A stretch of 24,288 bases of DNA from Deltaproteobacteria bacterium (GTDB taxonomy: Bacteria; Desulfobacterota; Desulfomonilia; UBA1062), in NCBI GenBank assembly GCA_023230665.1, contig JALNWY010000026.1:1-24288 (forward strand). Direction: 5' to 3'. A model generated the notes under the pieces. The model was not told the DNA's origin. It did not search any database and saw nothing but the letters and a program-made list of their open reading frames with translations. Positions within the stretch are counted from its first letter, which is position 1, and every line of letters starts with the position of its first letter. Of the stretch, positions 16,241-23,818 are shown one piece after another. The position numbers were made by a program, and so were the translations under genes.

Positions 16241-17665
16241 ATGAAATTCGACAACCGGCTTGTCCTCTTCAACCTCCGGCTTTTCGACAGCGAACGGGGA
16301 AGACTCCTTCACGACAGGTCGGTGCTGGTGGAAGGCGAGAGGATCGAGGCAGTGGAAAAAGGCCTTGCTGCGCAAGAGTCCGGAGCCTTCACCCCGGTAG
16401 ACCTCGGCGGACTCACGCTCATGCCCGGCCTCATCGACACCCATGTGCACATCACCATGCCCTTCATGCACGAGATGACTCCCCGTGCCTTCTTTGCCGT
16501 GGGGCGTCAGATCGAGCGCAACGCCCGGGCATGCATCGAGGCGGGCATCACCACGGTGCGGGATACCGGCGGCTTTCCCGGGAGGCTTTCCAGCCTGATC
16601 TCGGCAATCGACAGCAACGATATCCCCGGCCCCCGGATCATCCGGTGCAACTCGTGCATCACCGCACCCGGCGGATGTCCTGACTGGGTTCCTTTATTCC
16701 CGCGTTTCATAAAGGCCTTTCTCGGCGGGCAGTATGCCGAACGGGTCGGCAGCCCTGAGGAGGCGGCCCGGCAGACAGGCGAGATGATCCGGCAGGGCGC
16801 GCAGTGGATCAAGGTCTACTGCCAGCACCGCTCATGGCTGCTGGGAGGGGGCGATCTTCCCGTGCTCGATCCGGGCACCTTCCGGGCGGTCATGGACACG
16901 GCCCGGGGCTCTGGCAGAAAGGTGTGCTGTCACATCAGCAGGCTCGAAGACCTGGAATACGCCATGTCCATGGGGGTCGACACCTTTGAACACAACCCGC
17001 TCGATGAGATCGCCGACCATGCAGCTGTCGAATTTGCGGCCCGGGGCATGGCCATCAACCCCACGCTGGCCTGTCTGGACGCCGGGAGCGACGAATTGTG
17101 GCAAACCGTGGAGTCTGTCCTGGACGAGCGGGGGCCTTCCATCCTGGAGCCCGAACCCTTACGCCAGGTGAGACGCTACATCCGCACCTACCGCACCGAC
17201 CCTTATCCGCCCCCCAAGAGCGCATACCGGAAAAAACCCTGTTTCGATCTTGCTCTCATCGCCCGCGGGTTCCCCCATGCCCTGGCCAACGTGGGCCGGG
17301 TCCTCCACGCGGGAGGCCGCATAGGCATAGGCACCGATTCGGGGGGCCTTCCCTCGGCCCTATTCGGGGTCTTCTATGCCGAAGAGCTTAAACGGCTCCG
17401 ACTCGCGGGCCTCACGCCTGCGCAGGTGCTCATGCTCGCCACATCGGGCAATGCCTCGATCCTGGGCATGGACGATAGGATCGGAACCATCAGGCCGGGC
17501 AGGATCGCGGACATGATCGCTGTAGAGGGAAATCCCCTGGAGGATCTGGGGGCCGTGAGCAAGGTCAGGATGGTCATGAAGTCGGGCAGGTTCCTGAAAG
17601 GTGCGCCCGGAGCAAAGCACTTCCGGATCGTCTCCAAATGGCTCAGAGGCCGCAACTCCCGGTAG
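16241..17665 (+). CDS. Metal-dependent amidohydrolase (imidazolonepropionase/prolidase-like)
   Basis: This 474-residue protein starts at an ATG with CAGGAGAATGG upstream. It has an N-terminal beta-sandwich (about 1-60), then LMPGLIDTHVHITMP with metal ligands H68 and H70, a probable carboxylated lysine K191 (WIKVY), H231 (CCHISR), H251 (FEHNPLDE) and the catalytic Asp366 (GIGTDSGG). The C-terminal sandwich returns with IRPGRIADMIAVEGNPLEDL. The set fits a binuclear amidohydrolase of the family that hydrolyses cyclic amides, N-acyl or dipeptide substrates. No signal peptide is visible, so it is probably cytoplasmic, unlike the exported DUF362 protein upstream. Its end overlaps the convergent AraC remnant by 23 nt. 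Substrate unknown. Confidence 0.92.
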   Translation: MKFDNRLVLFNLRLFDSERGRLLHDRSVLVEGERIEAVEKGLAAQESGAFTPVDLGGLTLMPGLIDTHVHITMPFMHEMTPRAFFAVGRQIERNARACIEAGITTVRDTGGFPGRLSSLISAIDSNDIPGPRIIRCNSCITAPGGCPDWVPLFPRFIKAFLGGQYAERVGSPEEAARQTGEMIRQGAQWIKVYCQHRSWLLGGGDLPVLDPGTFRAVMDTARGSGRKVCCHISRLEDLEYAMSMGVDTFEHNPLDEIADHAAVEFAARGMAINPTLACLDAGSDELWQTVESVLDERGPSILEPEPLRQVRRYIRTYRTDPYPPPKSAYRKKPCFDLALIARGFPHALANVGRVLHAGGRIGIGTDSGGLPSALFGVFYAEELKRLRLAGLTPAQVLMLATSGNASILGMDDRIGTIRPGRIADMIAVEGNPLEDLGAVSKVRMVMKSGRFLKGAPGAKHFRIVSKWLRGRNSR

Positions 17666-18312
17666 CCCGGTTCATCCGGAACTCCCTGATGTTCTTCCCG
17701 GTCCACTTCTTGAACGCCTTGCGGAAGGTAGCTGCCTCGGTGAACCCGATGGGCCCCGCGATCTGGTCCACGCTCAAGGCCGTGGAGCCCAGGTACTCCT
17801 TTGCCAGCTCGATCCGTACCTCGTCGAGGATGTGCTGATAGGTGGTGCCGCGCTCCTGAAGCCTCCGCCGCATGGTCCGGGGGCTCATGGCAAGCCTTCG
17901 GGCGACCTCGGGCAGGTGGGGGATCCGGCCCATGGAGGCGATGACGATCTCCCAAGACGGCTCCTGTCAGCTCATCGCCCCACCTGAGCCTGGCCTGGAG
18001 CTCCCGGCAGACAAGCGCCATCCGGGGATGGCCCGTGAAAGTGGGACGGTCCGTATCGGTAATCGCCACCCCGAATATGTCCCCACCCGATCCGAAAAAG
18101 ACCGGACATGCAAACAGCTCGCGATACCGCTCTCCATACCCGGGGTCGGGATACGACAGATCGATCCGGGCATAGCGGAACTCGTGATTCGTAAGAAAGG
18201 AGGCAGCGGTCTGGAAGGTGGTGAGCAGCTCCTCCACGGCAAAGATCCACCGATGATTTACCCTGTAAGTCAAACAGACCAAAAATGCAGTTTCACCTCC
18301 GGCACAGGCGCA
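17643..18312 (-). pseudogene. AraC-family regulator (OruR/ArcR type), 5'-truncated and frameshifted
   Basis: The C-terminal DNA-binding domain is intact in one frame (17643-17933): PHLPEVARRLAMSPRTMRRR is the first helix-turn-helix and LSVDQIAGPIGFTEAATFRK the second. The preceding sensor-domain sequence lies in another frame (about 17957-18312), with YRELFACPVFFGSGGDIFGV matching the second half of the arabinose-binding-like domain of OruR-type regulators. Removing one of two T residues on the minus strand at 17954-17955 rejoins the frames as GAVWEIVIASMGRIPHLPEVA-like sequence. An in-frame TAA at 18313-18315 closes the 5' side, and roughly the first 110 residues of the usual protein are not found upstream. 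The gene is therefore probably dead, though a sequencing error could explain the frameshift alone. Its place beside the kinase operon suggests it once controlled that operon. Confidence 0.8.
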
Positions 18313-18649
18313 TTACATCACCGAAATACAGGGGAAAAGGCCCCGGACCGATAGCGGGTGAAACCCTCATTTGGCCCGATTTCTCATGTTTTTGACCTGA
18401 TTGGCACTATTCATTCCCCGGTGTTTCGGGTTATTGGTAGGTTATGAGGGCGGCCCATGAAGTGCCTGCTCACCAGCTGGCGCCGGTTTTCTCGGCGCGG
18501 ACATCGCGCAGGAGTGCGGGCGGGACGCCGGACCTGGGCCTGCCGTGACTTCTTAGAAAGCGATCGGCGGGCTCGACCGGCCCTTGCAGGGAATGGTGGA
18601 CGAAACATGAGCCTGGCATGCCGGGCAGGGATATCCGGAGTAGCAGGTG
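18313..18649. other. Divergent intergenic region upstream of the kinase operon
   Basis: This 337-nt region lies between the broken regulator and the kinase. It should contain the operon promoter. A TTGACC near 18390 lacks a matching -10 at normal spacing, and a TTGGCAC sequence at about 18399 lacks the -12 GC of a sigma54 promoter. No gene is supported, and I did not find the missing N-terminus of the regulator in any frame. Confidence 0.5.
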
Positions 18650-20308
18650 ATGGAGAAAGACAAGTATATTCTGGCCATTGATCTGGGGACATCCGGGCCC
18701 AAGACCGCCCTCATCTCGGTGTACGGCGAGGTGGCGTGCACCGAGTTTCAGGCCATACCCGTGATCCTGCTCCCGGGCGGGGGCGCCGAACAGGACCCCG
18801 AGCTCTGGTGGCAGGCTATCGTGTCCGCGACCTGCAGGACTCTGGCCAAAGGCCCGGCATCTCCTGATGATATCCTCGCCGTGAGCGCGACCACCCAGTG
18901 GTCCGGCACGGTCCCGGTAGACAGAGACGGCAAAAACCTCATGAACGCCATCATCTGGATGGACTGCCGGGGCTGCGACGCGCTCCAGGACATGCTGAAA
19001 GGGATCCCGCGGTTTGGGGGCTACCCGCTGTGGAAGGCCCTGACCTGGCTCAGGCTCACCGGCGGGGCCCCTGCGCTCTCGGGCAAGGACCCCCTGGCCC
19101 ATATCCTCTGGATCAAGAAAAACTGCCCGGATGTCTTTGATCGGACATACAAATTCCTGGAACCCAAGGACTACATCAACCTGCGTCTCACGGGCCGGTT
19201 CGCGGCCACCTGCGATTCCATCCTGCTCCACTGGGTCACGGACAACCGGGACCCCTCACGGGTGGTCTACCACGACAAACTGCTGAAGATGGCAGGGCTC
19301 GAGCGCGACAAGCTCCCGGATCTGATCCGGGCCGTGGATGTGCTGGGCTCGGTAAAAGACGACGTGGCCGGGGACCTGGGGCTCCGGTCCGGCACGCCCG
19401 TGATAGGCGGCACGCCTGACGTGCATTCCGCGTGCGTGGGGTCAGGGGCGATACGGGACTATGAAGGGCACCTCTACATCGGCACCTCGTCCTGGATCTC
19501 GGCTCACGTGCCCTTCAAGAAAACCGATCTCTTCCACAGTTTCGGCTCCTTCCCGAGCCCGCTACCCGGACGCTACCTGATCCTTGACGAGCAGGAGTGC
19601 GCGGGCAAATGTCTCACCTGGCTCAAGGACAATGTGCTCTACCACAAGGACGAGCTCATGCAGGAAGAAAACGCCCCGGACATCTTCAAGTTCCTGGACC
19701 GGATCGTGTCGCAGGTGCCCGCAGGCGCAAACGGCGTGATCTTCACCCCCTGGCTCTACGGCGAACGCACACCGGTGGAGGACTGCCATATCCGTTCGTC
19801 CCTGTTCAACCTGTCGCTCCAGAACACCCGCGAGGATATCGCCCGGGCCGTGTTCGAAGGTGTGGCCTTCAATCAGAAGTGGCTGTTGAAGCCTGTGGAG
19901 AAATTCATGGGCAGGCGCTTTGAATACCTGAACTTCATCGGCGGCGGGGCCAACTCGGACATCTGGTCCCAGATCCTTGCCGATGTTCTGGACAGGCCCA
20001 TCCGCCAGGTGGCCGACCCTGTCCACGCCAACGCCCGGGGCACAGCCTTCCTCGCATCCATCGCGCTGGGCCGCATCACGGCCGAGGACATTCCCCGGCA
20101 TATCCGTATCAAAAGAGAATACCTCCCCGACCCGGGAAACCGCAGGATCTACGATGAGCTCTTCGCAGAATTTCTGCAGCTTTATCAGGCCCACAAAAAG
20201 ATCTGCGCGCGCATGAACAGAAAGGCGCCTCCGGTGTGCTCAGTACCGGAGCCCACCACCGCAACCAAACAGGAGGTCAGCGATCAATGGAATACCAGGA
20301 AATCATGA
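18650..20308 (+). CDS. FGGY-family carbohydrate kinase
   Basis: The ATG at 18650 lies nine nt after GGAG; a GTG three nt upstream is equally possible. The product is 552 residues, some 40 longer than most FGGY kinases because of a C-terminal tail rich in Pro, Thr and Lys. Landmarks are ILAIDLGTSGPKTALIS (7-23) for ATP phosphate 1, AVSATTQWSGTVPVDRDG (77-94), the catalytic Asp257 in IGGTPDVHSACVGSGA, LYIGTSSW (275-282) and the second ATPase half FIGGGANSDIWSQILADVL. The fold resembles xylulokinase-type enzymes, which phosphorylate a sugar or polyol on a terminal hydroxyl. It is first in an operon with an aminotransferase (22-nt overlap) and a RuBisCO-like protein, so its product is presumably a phosphorylated substrate for those enzymes. 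Exact sugar unknown. Confidence 0.92.
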   Translation: MEKDKYILAIDLGTSGPKTALISVYGEVACTEFQAIPVILLPGGGAEQDPELWWQAIVSATCRTLAKGPASPDDILAVSATTQWSGTVPVDRDGKNLMNAIIWMDCRGCDALQDMLKGIPRFGGYPLWKALTWLRLTGGAPALSGKDPLAHILWIKKNCPDVFDRTYKFLEPKDYINLRLTGRFAATCDSILLHWVTDNRDPSRVVYHDKLLKMAGLERDKLPDLIRAVDVLGSVKDDVAGDLGLRSGTPVIGGTPDVHSACVGSGAIRDYEGHLYIGTSSWISAHVPFKKTDLFHSFGSFPSPLPGRYLILDEQECAGKCLTWLKDNVLYHKDELMQEENAPDIFKFLDRIVSQVPAGANGVIFTPWLYGERTPVEDCHIRSSLFNLSLQNTREDIARAVFEGVAFNQKWLLKPVEKFMGRRFEYLNFIGGGANSDIWSQILADVLDRPIRQVADPVHANARGTAFLASIALGRITAEDIPRHIRIKREYLPDPGNRRIYDELFAEFLQLYQAHKKICARMNRKAPPVCSVPEPTTATKQEVSDQWNTRKS

Positions 20309-21696
20309 CTCGGAACCAGGAGATCCTTTCGCGGCCGGTGAAGCCCATCCCCGAGGACCGGCTGAGAAAGGAGCAGGACCTCTATCAGAGGAGGAACCGC
20401 CGCTCGTTTGAGGTCTTCGAGAAGGCCAGGCATCTCATCCCCGGAGGCGTGGAGCACAACCTGAGCCAGGACAAGCCCTTTCCGCTGGCCATGGACCGGG
20501 CCAAGGGCTACCGCATGTGGGATGTGGACGGCAATGCCTATGTAGACTATCTCATGTCGGGCGCACCCATTATCCTGGGCCATGCCTTTGACCCCCTGGA
20601 CGAGAAGATCGTGGAGATCATCCGGGAGAAAGGCCCTGCCACGGGGCTGACTTCCGAGTACGAGCTCCTGGCGGCAGAGGAAATCATCCGGCACATGCCC
20701 GGAGTGGAGATGGTGCGTTTCCTCCAGTCAGGCACCGAGGCGGATATGGCGGCCATCCGCATCGCCCGGGCCTTCACGGGCAAGCAGAAAGTCATCAAGG
20801 TGGGCGGAAGCTACCACGGGTGGTCGGATCAGATGGTCTTTTCCCTGCACCTGCCCGGCACCGGGCCGCTCAACTCCCGGGGCATCACCACCGAGAGCTA
20901 TGCCCACCTGATCGACGTGCGGCCCAACGACTTCGCGGCCCTGGAGAAGGCGTTCGAAGACAGCAAGGACACAGGCGGCGTGGCCGCGGTCATGGTGGAG
21001 CCCATCGGTGGAGAGTCCGGAACCCACCCGGTCCATCCGGACTGGAACGGACGGATCAGGGAACTGTGCGACCATCACCAGTCGCTGTTGGTGTTCGACG
21101 AGGTGGTGACGGGCTTCCGGCTGGACATGGGCGGGGCCCAGAAGTATTTTGGCATTACGCCGGACATCACGGTCCTGGGCAAGATCATTGCCCACGGCTA
21201 CCCCTCGGCAGGCGCGGTGGGCGGCAGGAGAGACGTGATGAGCGTCTGCCAGGGAGGCATGGGGGAGAAGATCTACATCGGAGGGACACTCGCCGCCAAT
21301 CCCATCACCACGGCGGCATGCTACCACGCACTGAAGCTCATGGAGGAGCACGACGCGGTGGGCAGGGCCACTGCCTATGCCGGCCGGCTCACCGCGGCCA
21401 TGAACGATCTGTTCTCCACCCGGAGGGATTTGGGCTTTTTTGTCTATAACTTCGGGCCCATCATGCACTATGTAACCACCGCGTTCTTTGCCGTGGACCT
21501 CTTGAGCCCGGACGCATTCACGCAGATCATGGCTCGCAAGCAGACAGCGGACGACTACCAGACCGTCACCCTTGCGCATGGGCTGTGCACCCTGGCCGGA
21601 ACCCGGATGTACTCGTGCATGCAACACGACGACAAGGCCCTGAACAAGACCCTTGAGGTGTGGGAACACCTGCTTTCCCTCATTTCCCGGGGATAA
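20287..21696 (+). CDS. Glutamate-1-semialdehyde aminomutase-like class III aminotransferase
   Basis: The ATG at 20287 has CAGGAGGT nine nt upstream, inside the last codons of the kinase gene, giving 469 residues. The sequence follows the GSA-aminomutase branch: LIPGGVEHNLSQDKPFPLAM (50-69), LQSGTEADMAAIRIARAFTG (146-165), the GGSYHGWSDQ loop (173-182), the Asp271 region VFDEVVTGFRLDMGG and the Schiff-base Lys299 in VLGKIIAHGYPSAGAVGG. True HemL proteins are about 430 residues and sit in tetrapyrrole operons; this one is longer at the N-terminus and sits between a sugar kinase and a RuBisCO-like protein. It more likely transaminates, or moves an amino group on, a carbonyl compound in that pathway. 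It is catalytically complete, unlike the Glu262 paralogue near 3.4 kb. Confidence 0.9.
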   Translation: MEYQEIMTRNQEILSRPVKPIPEDRLRKEQDLYQRRNRRSFEVFEKARHLIPGGVEHNLSQDKPFPLAMDRAKGYRMWDVDGNAYVDYLMSGAPIILGHAFDPLDEKIVEIIREKGPATGLTSEYELLAAEEIIRHMPGVEMVRFLQSGTEADMAAIRIARAFTGKQKVIKVGGSYHGWSDQMVFSLHLPGTGPLNSRGITTESYAHLIDVRPNDFAALEKAFEDSKDTGGVAAVMVEPIGGESGTHPVHPDWNGRIRELCDHHQSLLVFDEVVTGFRLDMGGAQKYFGITPDITVLGKIIAHGYPSAGAVGGRRDVMSVCQGGMGEKIYIGGTLAANPITTAACYHALKLMEEHDAVGRATAYAGRLTAAMNDLFSTRRDLGFFVYNFGPIMHYVTTAFFAVDLLSPDAFTQIMARKQTADDYQTVTLAHGLCTLAGTRMYSCMQHDDKALNKTLEVWEHLLSLISRG

Positions 21697-21745
21697 ACAA
21701 AGGAATCGAAACCAGCTATCCATAAGAGACAAAGGAGGATAAAAA

Positions 21746-23074
21746 ATGGCAGATGCATTCGCTGATAAACCCATTGCCATACCCGAGGGCATCGATATGG
21801 AAAACCACGTGATCGCCACCTACTGGGCCAAGGCCGACAAGGCCATGGACATGTCGCTCATGGGCCAGATCCTGGCTATCGAGCAGACCACGGGCACCTG
21901 GGTGCCGGTGCCGGGCGAGACACCTGAGGTGAGGGCAAAGCACGTAGCCAAGGTCATCGGCGTCTACGAGGCGCCTGCGCACGAGTACGGGCTGCCCGAG
22001 GACGTCAAGGAGCGGCAGTACATCATCCAGATCGCTTTCCCGGCGGCCAACGTGGAGGACCAGCTCCCCATGCTGCTCACTGCCACGATCGGCAACATCT
22101 CGCTCGTGCCCAACTTCAAGCTCCTGGACCTGAGGATGCCGAAAACCACCCTGGATCAGTACCAGGGCCCCCGCTTCGGGATCCACGGGTGGTACGAGGC
22201 CTTAGGCATCGAGAAGGACCGCCCCATCATGAACAATATGATCAAGCCCTGCAGCGGCTACCCTCTGGAGGTAGGGGCAAGACTCTTCCGCAAGGTGGCC
22301 ATGGGCGGCTGCGACGTGATCAAGGACGACGAGCTCATCGCAGACATGTGCTACAACGGCGCGGTGGATCGCGTGAAGGCCTACATGGAGATCGAGCGGC
22401 AGGTCTTTGAAGAGACGGGCGAGCACACGCTCTATACCGTCAATGTCACGGACCGGCTGCCGAGGATGTTCGACCTGGCCAAACGCTGCATCGACGCCGG
22501 GGCCAACGCCATGATGGTCAACTACCTGGCCGTAGGGCCCGAGGCCATGCGGGCCCTGGCCGAAGACCCGGCCATAGGTGTGCCCATCCTGGCCCATATG
22601 GATGTGGGCGGCGCATATTTCATGTCGCCGTATCAGGGCATCTCCTCGTCCATCATCTTCGGCAAGATCCCCAGGCTCTGCGGCGCGGACAGCATCGTGC
22701 TTCCCTTCTCGCTCGGCGGCAAGGGCATCTACATGCACGACCGCTTCATGGCGGCCTGCCGCAACCTCACGTTCCCCTTCGGCGGTCTGAAACCGGTGCT
22801 GCCCATGCCCTCGGGCGGCATCACGCCGGCTAACGTGCCCGACATCATAGGCTCGCTGGGAAAGGAGATCATGATCGGCTCGGGCGGCGGCATTCATGCC
22901 CACCCCAAGGGCCCAACCGCGGGGGTGAAGGCGTTCCGCCAGGCCATCGACGCCGTGCTTCAGGGCGTGCCCATCGAGGAATACTCCAAGGAACACGAGG
23001 AGCTGGGGATCGCGCTCGGGACCTGGCAAAAGAAGACCGAGTTCAAAATTGAAAAAGAGCGTGCCCGATTTTAA
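21746..23074 (+). CDS. RuBisCO-like protein (form IV, large-subunit fold)
   Basis: A strong AAAGGAGG precedes the ATG at 21746 (442 residues). Landmarks of the RuBisCO large subunit are clear. The N-terminal IEQTTGTWVPVPGE has E46, T51 and W52 in place of E60, T65 and W66, and N117 replaces N123. MIKPCSGYP keeps the catalytic Lys (K167 for K175) but has Cys169 where RuBisCO has K177. GGCDVIKDDE keeps the carbamylated Lys and both acidic metal ligands (K193, D195, E196). H284 matches H294, but R295 and H327 are replaced (M285, and a non-His at V318). PSGGI (355-359) and GSGGGIHAHPKG bind phosphate. With the metal site kept and the carboxylase residues lost, it should enolise or isomerise a phosphorylated or thio-sugar-type substrate, as other RLPs do. 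Third gene of the kinase operon, 49 nt after the aminotransferase. Confidence 0.93.
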   Translation: MADAFADKPIAIPEGIDMENHVIATYWAKADKAMDMSLMGQILAIEQTTGTWVPVPGETPEVRAKHVAKVIGVYEAPAHEYGLPEDVKERQYIIQIAFPAANVEDQLPMLLTATIGNISLVPNFKLLDLRMPKTTLDQYQGPRFGIHGWYEALGIEKDRPIMNNMIKPCSGYPLEVGARLFRKVAMGGCDVIKDDELIADMCYNGAVDRVKAYMEIERQVFEETGEHTLYTVNVTDRLPRMFDLAKRCIDAGANAMMVNYLAVGPEAMRALAEDPAIGVPILAHMDVGGAYFMSPYQGISSSIIFGKIPRLCGADSIVLPFSLGGKGIYMHDRFMAACRNLTFPFGGLKPVLPMPSGGITPANVPDIIGSLGKEIMIGSGGGIHAHPKGPTAGVKAFRQAIDAVLQGVPIEEYSKEHEELGIALGTWQKKTEFKIEKERARF

Positions 23075-23084
23075 GCGCAGAACC

Positions 23085-23112
23085 GGGGAGGGTCGTGCTC
23101 ACGGCCCTCCCC
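23085..23112 (+). terminator. Strong hairpin ending the kinase/aminotransferase/RLP operon
   Basis: A 13-bp stem (GGGGAGGGTCGTG paired with CACGGCCCTCCCC, one G-U pair) with a tiny loop begins 11 nt after the RLP stop codon. There is only a TT after the stem rather than a long U run, so termination efficiency is uncertain, but its place and strength fit a transcript end or 3' stabiliser. Confidence 0.7.
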
Positions 23113-23113
23113 T

Positions 23114-23516
23114 TGCCCTGCTGATATAGGGAAGACCATTACCCAGTGGGGGGCTACCCGCACCACGCGGCCCGCGGATGCCTGCTGCATGGGGCCCTGG
23201 TTCGCCCACAAATACATCACCTATTTCACTGCCCTGTCCCTGCCCGAGATCATGGATCTCCCCCCTGACGGGGGCGAGGCCGAACCCTGGATTCCATGAC
23301 GAGCGTTTTCCCATCGGCCCGGATTATGTTGACCTCTACAAGGGGGCATGCCGGGAGGCTCGGCGGCTCGATCCTTTCAGCTCGTACGATTATGTGGATA
23401 AGCGCCGCTGTGATCACCATTATATGTGTATGCAGCGCATTCCCCGCGTGCAAAACATGCGCGACCGGGTAAGGAGAGAGACGCTCCCGGCCCGAAACAA
23501 AGGAAAAGCGGCCTGA
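23114..23516 (+). pseudogene. Unrecognised degraded reading frame
   Basis: Coding-like sequence appears in two frames. The first (to a TGA at 23297-23299) reads DACCMGPWFAHKYITYFTAL then SLPEIMDLPPDGGEAEPW. The second continues one base out of phase with FHDERFPIGPDYVDLYKGAC and ends at a TGA (23514-23516) after MQRIPRVQNMRDRVRRE. GC-rich third positions in both parts suggest former coding. The shift lies near homopolymers (six C at about 23259-23264, five G at about 23269-23273). No start codon with a ribosome-binding site is present after the hairpin at 23085-23112, so the 5' end is missing too. The first frame is in phase with the RLP stop codon. I do not recognise the family; it could also be chance. 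Confidence 0.35.
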
Positions 23517-23818
23517 GATGCTGCGCCGGCATGACGAAGCGGGGAGCAGGCCGGGTATGCGGAGGAAGAGTACCGAAAATCTAAAAGGAAAATCCAAGAA
23601 ACTCCATTCCACCAAAAAACCATGGAGCCGGTTGCCAGATGGGGTCCTGTGAAAGGGACAGGCACTGGTAAACCGATATGCGGCTCCCCGGGCTCCTGGT
23701 GCAGGTTACCGATCACCGTCCGAATATCGTCCGTCTGCCTTGAAAGCCTGACAGCCGGCCGGATTCACAAAGAAAACTCCGGGCAAGCGTGCCCGGAAGA
23801 ATGGAAAGGAGAAAAGCC
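23517..23818. other. Intergenic region before the membrane protein
   Basis: About 300 nt with no supported gene. It presumably carries the promoter of the next gene, but I see no clear -35/-10 pair and no riboswitch I can name. The last bases (GGAAAGGAG) form the ribosome-binding site of the membrane protein. Confidence 0.4.

Noticed and set aside
18390..18420. A sigma54-like (TTGGCAC...) and a sigma70-like (TTGACC) element upstream of the kinase operon.
   Set aside because: The -12 GC of sigma54 promoters is TC here, and no -10 lies at the right distance from the TTGACC.
20287..21696. Annotation as hemL (glutamate-1-semialdehyde aminomutase of tetrapyrrole synthesis).
   Set aside because: The operon is a sugar kinase and RuBisCO-like protein, not tetrapyrrole genes, and the N-terminus is longer than in HemL.
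23622..23760. Possible riboswitch-like repeats (GGGTCC...GGGAC and AGGCACTGG) upstream of the last gene.
   Set aside because: Stems are only about four base pairs and match no class I can name.
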